Assembly (NCBI GenBank): GCA_037479115.1
Contig: JBBFLK010000013.1
Coordinates: forward strand, 24,919 to 88,918
Direction: 5' to 3'
Length of the DNA stretch: 64,000 bases
From: Anaerohalosphaeraceae bacterium
GTDB lineage: Bacteria; Planctomycetota; Phycisphaerae; Sedimentisphaerales; Anaerohalosphaeraceae
Shown: positions 62,801 to 64,000 of the stretch, piece after piece
How the letters are laid out: every line of letters starts with the position of its first letter
Numbering within the stretch: the stretch's first letter is position 1
Program-made: the position numbers and the translations under genes
The notes under the pieces: generated by a model
The model's input: the letters and a program-made list of their open reading frames with translations, nothing else
Database searches by the model: none
What the model was told of the DNA's origin: nothing

Positions 62801-62915
62801 TTTCCGAGATAATCGGATTGGTGTAGGATACTGCCCCCTGCAGCCCCGCTGAAAAAACCAACCCCATCAAAACCATTGCTGTCCACAGGATTTTCCGACT
62901 GCTGACTTGATCCAT
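59841..62915 (-). CDS. GH43 arabinanase/xylosidase-type enzyme with two LamG domains, Calx-beta-like domain and half dockerin
   Basis: A 1024-residue secreted protein. The GH43 five-bladed propeller (about 29-310) has base Asp43 (IGPADPAVLYYNG), pKa modulator Asp137 (GFIDAHLFQDDDG) and acid Glu192 (SVTEGPWML). Two LamG domains follow (about 315-570 and 590-835; both with SVARGLYNG or SVGRGLYNG and HTDR(A/F)YG). A Calx-beta-like segment (ITAVDDNELENDRQEIALSV) precedes a C-terminal Cys-type half dockerin. AGGAG lies six bases before the ATG. Substrate likely an arabinose- or xylose-bearing side chain; inferred from family only. Confidence 0.9.
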   Translation of the reverse strand: MDQVSSRKILWTAMVLMGLVFSAGLQGAVSYTNPIISEIGPADPAVLYYNGIYYLYPTGDNVSYHVYTSYDLVHWSKGPKVFVPGGVNVWAPDVFYNQADGKFYLYYTQDFKIGVAMADKPTGPFVNQGILLNGFIDAHLFQDDDGSLYLYFSDVGHIYVQRMSSPTQLMGTRQMILEPSQSWEMRWGSVTEGPWMLKHNGMYYLVYSGSGADSPYYAVGYATAANPMGPFTKYAGNPIVAGGNGVYGPGHGAIVKDARGNLWHIYHQKTDTEISWNRFICLDPMWFDGQGVLHGIATRGVPQPAPAVEENAGAAAYWRFEDGQAGSAVVHTASDGVYAPDILDVTGRGNHLSVWQTGGGGGYAYRSEVGVTPIPQTGAVNTLSVKNTGGGPAMWCSADELQAMTPAAFTVEAIFKLENGGYRTIVGRDSYGTNTGTPALSALYFQAAPNNRLAVKFCDVSGYWHQAVSATNVFTSFDYPTNPDGVGVPWYAMAAVSDGQTLSLYLMELGVDTAYRLIAQTNIAASGSPNTSLTAGAGDGADWDAGDWSVGRGLYNGGHTDRAYGYIDEVRISQAALSPEDFLCSRRGMPGVMAYWRFEEGPADARVPHGGLANGAFYPAVLDASGNGNHLSCWSDTFAGHWYRTDVPASTVPQSQEANQFSLQNEDAFPGLFTSSTGRSDVLLDLETWEPFAFTIEASFKPTGSSGYRTIVGRDGRNVATINGSLAALYFQLLPTDAVAIKFADVSGYWHEAVSAPGLIRYDGRWYHMAAVCDGQRLRLYLNDAAEQMGYQLLAETNLAASGSPDTRLVADDSVGADWHGGGWSVARGLYNGVHTDRFYGLIDEVRISSRALDVSELLFYEVKYAGIIAEPADLTIPENGGQGPLFFSLKNPPAGTVTVHLAEQQQRGQVLLDKTSLTFTLLDWNVPQAVLITAVDDNELENDRQEIALSVTVESAEDPDYNGLEVEPVIVTVLDDECGAWGYALSDFTLDCVIDMEDLVYLAEEWLICTLPGQDACVNRSGR
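59844..59981 (-). other. C-terminal half-dockerin tag of the GH43 protein
   Basis: The tail starts CGAWGYALS and has the loop D-F-T-L-D-C-V-I-D-M-E-D then LVYLAEEWL, with further Cys residues in the last 15 residues. Loop position 6 is Cys, as in the GH2 tag. Confidence 0.65.
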
Positions 62916-63119
62916 ACTTTTCTCCTGATTTCACCCGCCTGCCGACAGAGGGACCGCATTGCTTTTTCAGATTTTTCGCCCGGTGAGACGAAAACAGACC
63001 TGAATACCCCCCATCTTCATGAAAACATTTCTGCTATTTTTTTTGAAGAAGCGGATGGAGATTTCTCTCCATCCGCTTCCCCTATCGCCAACTGGATCCG
63101 CCTTACCGAAAGACGTTCC
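62916..63119. other. Intergenic region with hairpin ahead of GH43
   Basis: 204 bases between the LamG half-dockerin gene and GH43. It contains the 14-bp hairpin at 63048-63079 and an A/T tract beside it; the GH43-proximal part should hold its leader and possibly a promoter. No gene is visible. Confidence 0.4.
63048..63079. repeat. Perfect 14-bp hairpin between two secreted-protein genes
   Basis: GAAGCGGATGGAGA pairs without mismatch with TCTCCATCCGCTTC around a TTTC loop, 41 bases after the LamG half-dockerin stop. In the direction of transcription (minus) no T-run follows, only an A-run, so it is not a standard intrinsic terminator. It could protect or separate the upstream mRNA. Confidence 0.7.
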
Positions 63120-64000
63120 TTACAAACAATCCGGATACAGACCGCAGTTGAGCCACTGAGCGGCAATCTGAGCCAAGTCTCCGAGGTTCACAATGCAGTC
63201 GCCGTTCAGGTCATACTTGGCATCCGGACGAGCGGAGGTGACGCAGACCGACTGGCCGGTCGCCAGATTGTAAATCGCCGCTATCTCCATTTCCGACAGC
63301 GGATAATTGTACAATTTGACTTCATCAATCTGACCGGCAAAGAAGTTCAGATTCGTCTGCAGCGACCCGATTCGCAGAACCTGCGGTTCGTCCTTGGTGC
63401 CCAGCGGACCGGTGCCGGTCGCCTGCAGAACCCCGTCCACATACACGCACATCTGACCAGTCTGGGCATCGCGCGTTGCCACACAGTAATGCCACTGACC
63501 GTCATTCACAACTTTCGTGGACTGAATGGTCGTTTGAGCCCCGCTGATATCGCCGATTCCGAAACTGAACACACTGCCGCGCAGTGTGGTGCCGAAATCA
63601 TTGTGATTCCAACCGGTAACTTCACCGTCCACCAAACCTTGCCCGTCAAACCAGCCGTTGCCCACACCTGCTGTGGATGTCGTCTTAATCCACATGGCAA
63701 TCGTCATGCCGTTCTGGATGGTTCGCGGAATCTCAACCGCTTCGTCAACACCATTCAGCGAAATGCATTGTCCCTGCACACCGGCTTCATACGTTACCGG
63801 CAGTTTAACCGCCGTTCCGTGATAGCCGCCGACCGAATCATCCAGATTGTTCTCAAAGGAATACCAGGCCACCAGCCGCTTGACTTCCAGATAAGCCGGA
63901 GCGGAACTTGCCGTTACGGGACTGTCGTTGCTGACCACACAATAATAGTGCCGTTTCCAAAAAATAATTTTAGCATTTTCTAAATTCAAGACTTGCGCGA
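63120..64000 (-). CDS. Secreted Ig-like/LamG protein with half dockerin (5' end outside the window)
   Basis: The frame is open to the window edge, giving 292 residues of a longer protein. The first visible stretch HYYCVVSNDSPVTASSAPAYL is the end of an Ig-like domain (YxC motif). A LamG domain (about 40-245) follows with VAWYSFENNLDDSVGGYHGT, VEIPRTIQNGMTIAMWIK and FFAGQIDEVKLYNYPLS. The tail carries the half dockerin D-L-N-G-D-C-I-V-N-L-G-D, LAQIAAQWL and two more cysteines. Likely the first visible member of the minus-strand polysaccharide locus; its catalytic part, if any, lies outside. Confidence 0.82.
   Translation of the reverse strand, partial: AQVLNLENAKIIFWKRHYYCVVSNDSPVTASSAPAYLEVKRLVAWYSFENNLDDSVGGYHGTAVKLPVTYEAGVQGQCISLNGVDEAVEIPRTIQNGMTIAMWIKTTSTAGVGNGWFDGQGLVDGEVTGWNHNDFGTTLRGSVFSFGIGDISGAQTTIQSTKVVNDGQWHYCVATRDAQTGQMCVYVDGVLQATGTGPLGTKDEPQVLRIGSLQTNLNFFAGQIDEVKLYNYPLSEMEIAAIYNLATGQSVCVTSARPDAKYDLNGDCIVNLGDLAQIAAQWLNCGLYPDCL
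63123..63224 (-). other. C-terminal half-dockerin tag of the LamG protein
   Basis: The last 34 residues contain the EF loop with D, N, D, Cys at position 6, N at 9 and D at 12, then LAQIAAQWLNCG and a final PDCL. Same design as the GH2 and GH43 tails. Confidence 0.7.

Noticed and set aside
63048..63079. Hairpin called as an intrinsic terminator
   Set aside because: The stem is perfect, but in the direction of transcription it is followed by A residues, not T; kept as a repeat/RNA element.
1..64000. CRISPR arrays, prophage, transposases, integrase/att sites, rRNA operons
   Set aside because: I saw no regularly spaced repeats, no transposase or integrase proteins, no phage structural genes and no rRNA sequence in the window.

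Overview
The window looks like chromosomal DNA of a carbohydrate-degrading, probably anaerobic planctomycete of the class Phycisphaerae (Sedimentisphaerales-like). The evidence is secreted LamG multidomain proteins, glycoside hydrolases ending in a single-EF-hand 'half dockerin', an EpsI-type exosortase partner, a class II photolyase, GlnRS alongside GltX, and a Tat-exported [NiFe] hydrogenase. This placement is inferred from gene content; no marker phylogeny was possible. Apart from one tRNA-Leu everything recognised is protein coding, and no prophage, insertion sequence or CRISPR array was seen.

Layout. 1-12.3 kb is a surface and secretion-related accessory region: a partial DegT aminotransferase, an 857-nt noncoding gap, two paralogous LamG/Ig-like secreted proteins, an EpsI-like protein, then a tightly overlapping operon of acyl carrier protein, asparagine-synthase-like amidotransferase, AMP-forming acyl ligase and a divergent NAD-synthetase-like protein, followed by a DUF503 protein. 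12.4-26.8 kb is mostly housekeeping: HAD phosphatase, alaS-ykgJ, a TMTC-like membrane TPR protein, the gltX-pfkB-thpR-recA operon, divergent glnS-photolyase, and a membrane protein. 26.9-30.4 kb holds tRNA-Leu and a compact [NiFe] hydrogenase operon (small subunit, large subunit, maturation protease). 30.4-43.2 kb holds ppk2, a phosphoesterase, a GntR(YtrA-type)-ABC transporter operon with a palindromic operator, miaB, the argH-thiL-tsaE genes, an LpxL-like acyltransferase and sppA. 43.1-64 kb is one long minus-strand polysaccharide locus: half-dockerin LamG protein, GH43, GH2, glutaminase-A-like protein, GH127-like, GH76, GH92, MFS transporter, ROK kinase, GH125 and a GxGYxYP protein. GH76 + GH92 + GH125 together point to alpha-mannan breakdown, with the MFS protein and ROK kinase as candidate uptake and phosphorylation steps.

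The most unusual points are: (i) a complete dockerin/EF-hand calcium loop inserted inside the hydrogenase small subunit; (ii) an XRE-type helix-turn-helix-like insertion in glutamyl-tRNA synthetase between the KLSKR loop and the anticodon-binding region; (iii) a recurring C-terminal half dockerin whose conserved loop glycine is replaced by cysteine; (iv) the ACP/amidotransferase/ligase/NadE-like operon, which looks like an undescribed or poorly described carrier-protein-dependent amidation pathway beside an exosortase-associated gene.
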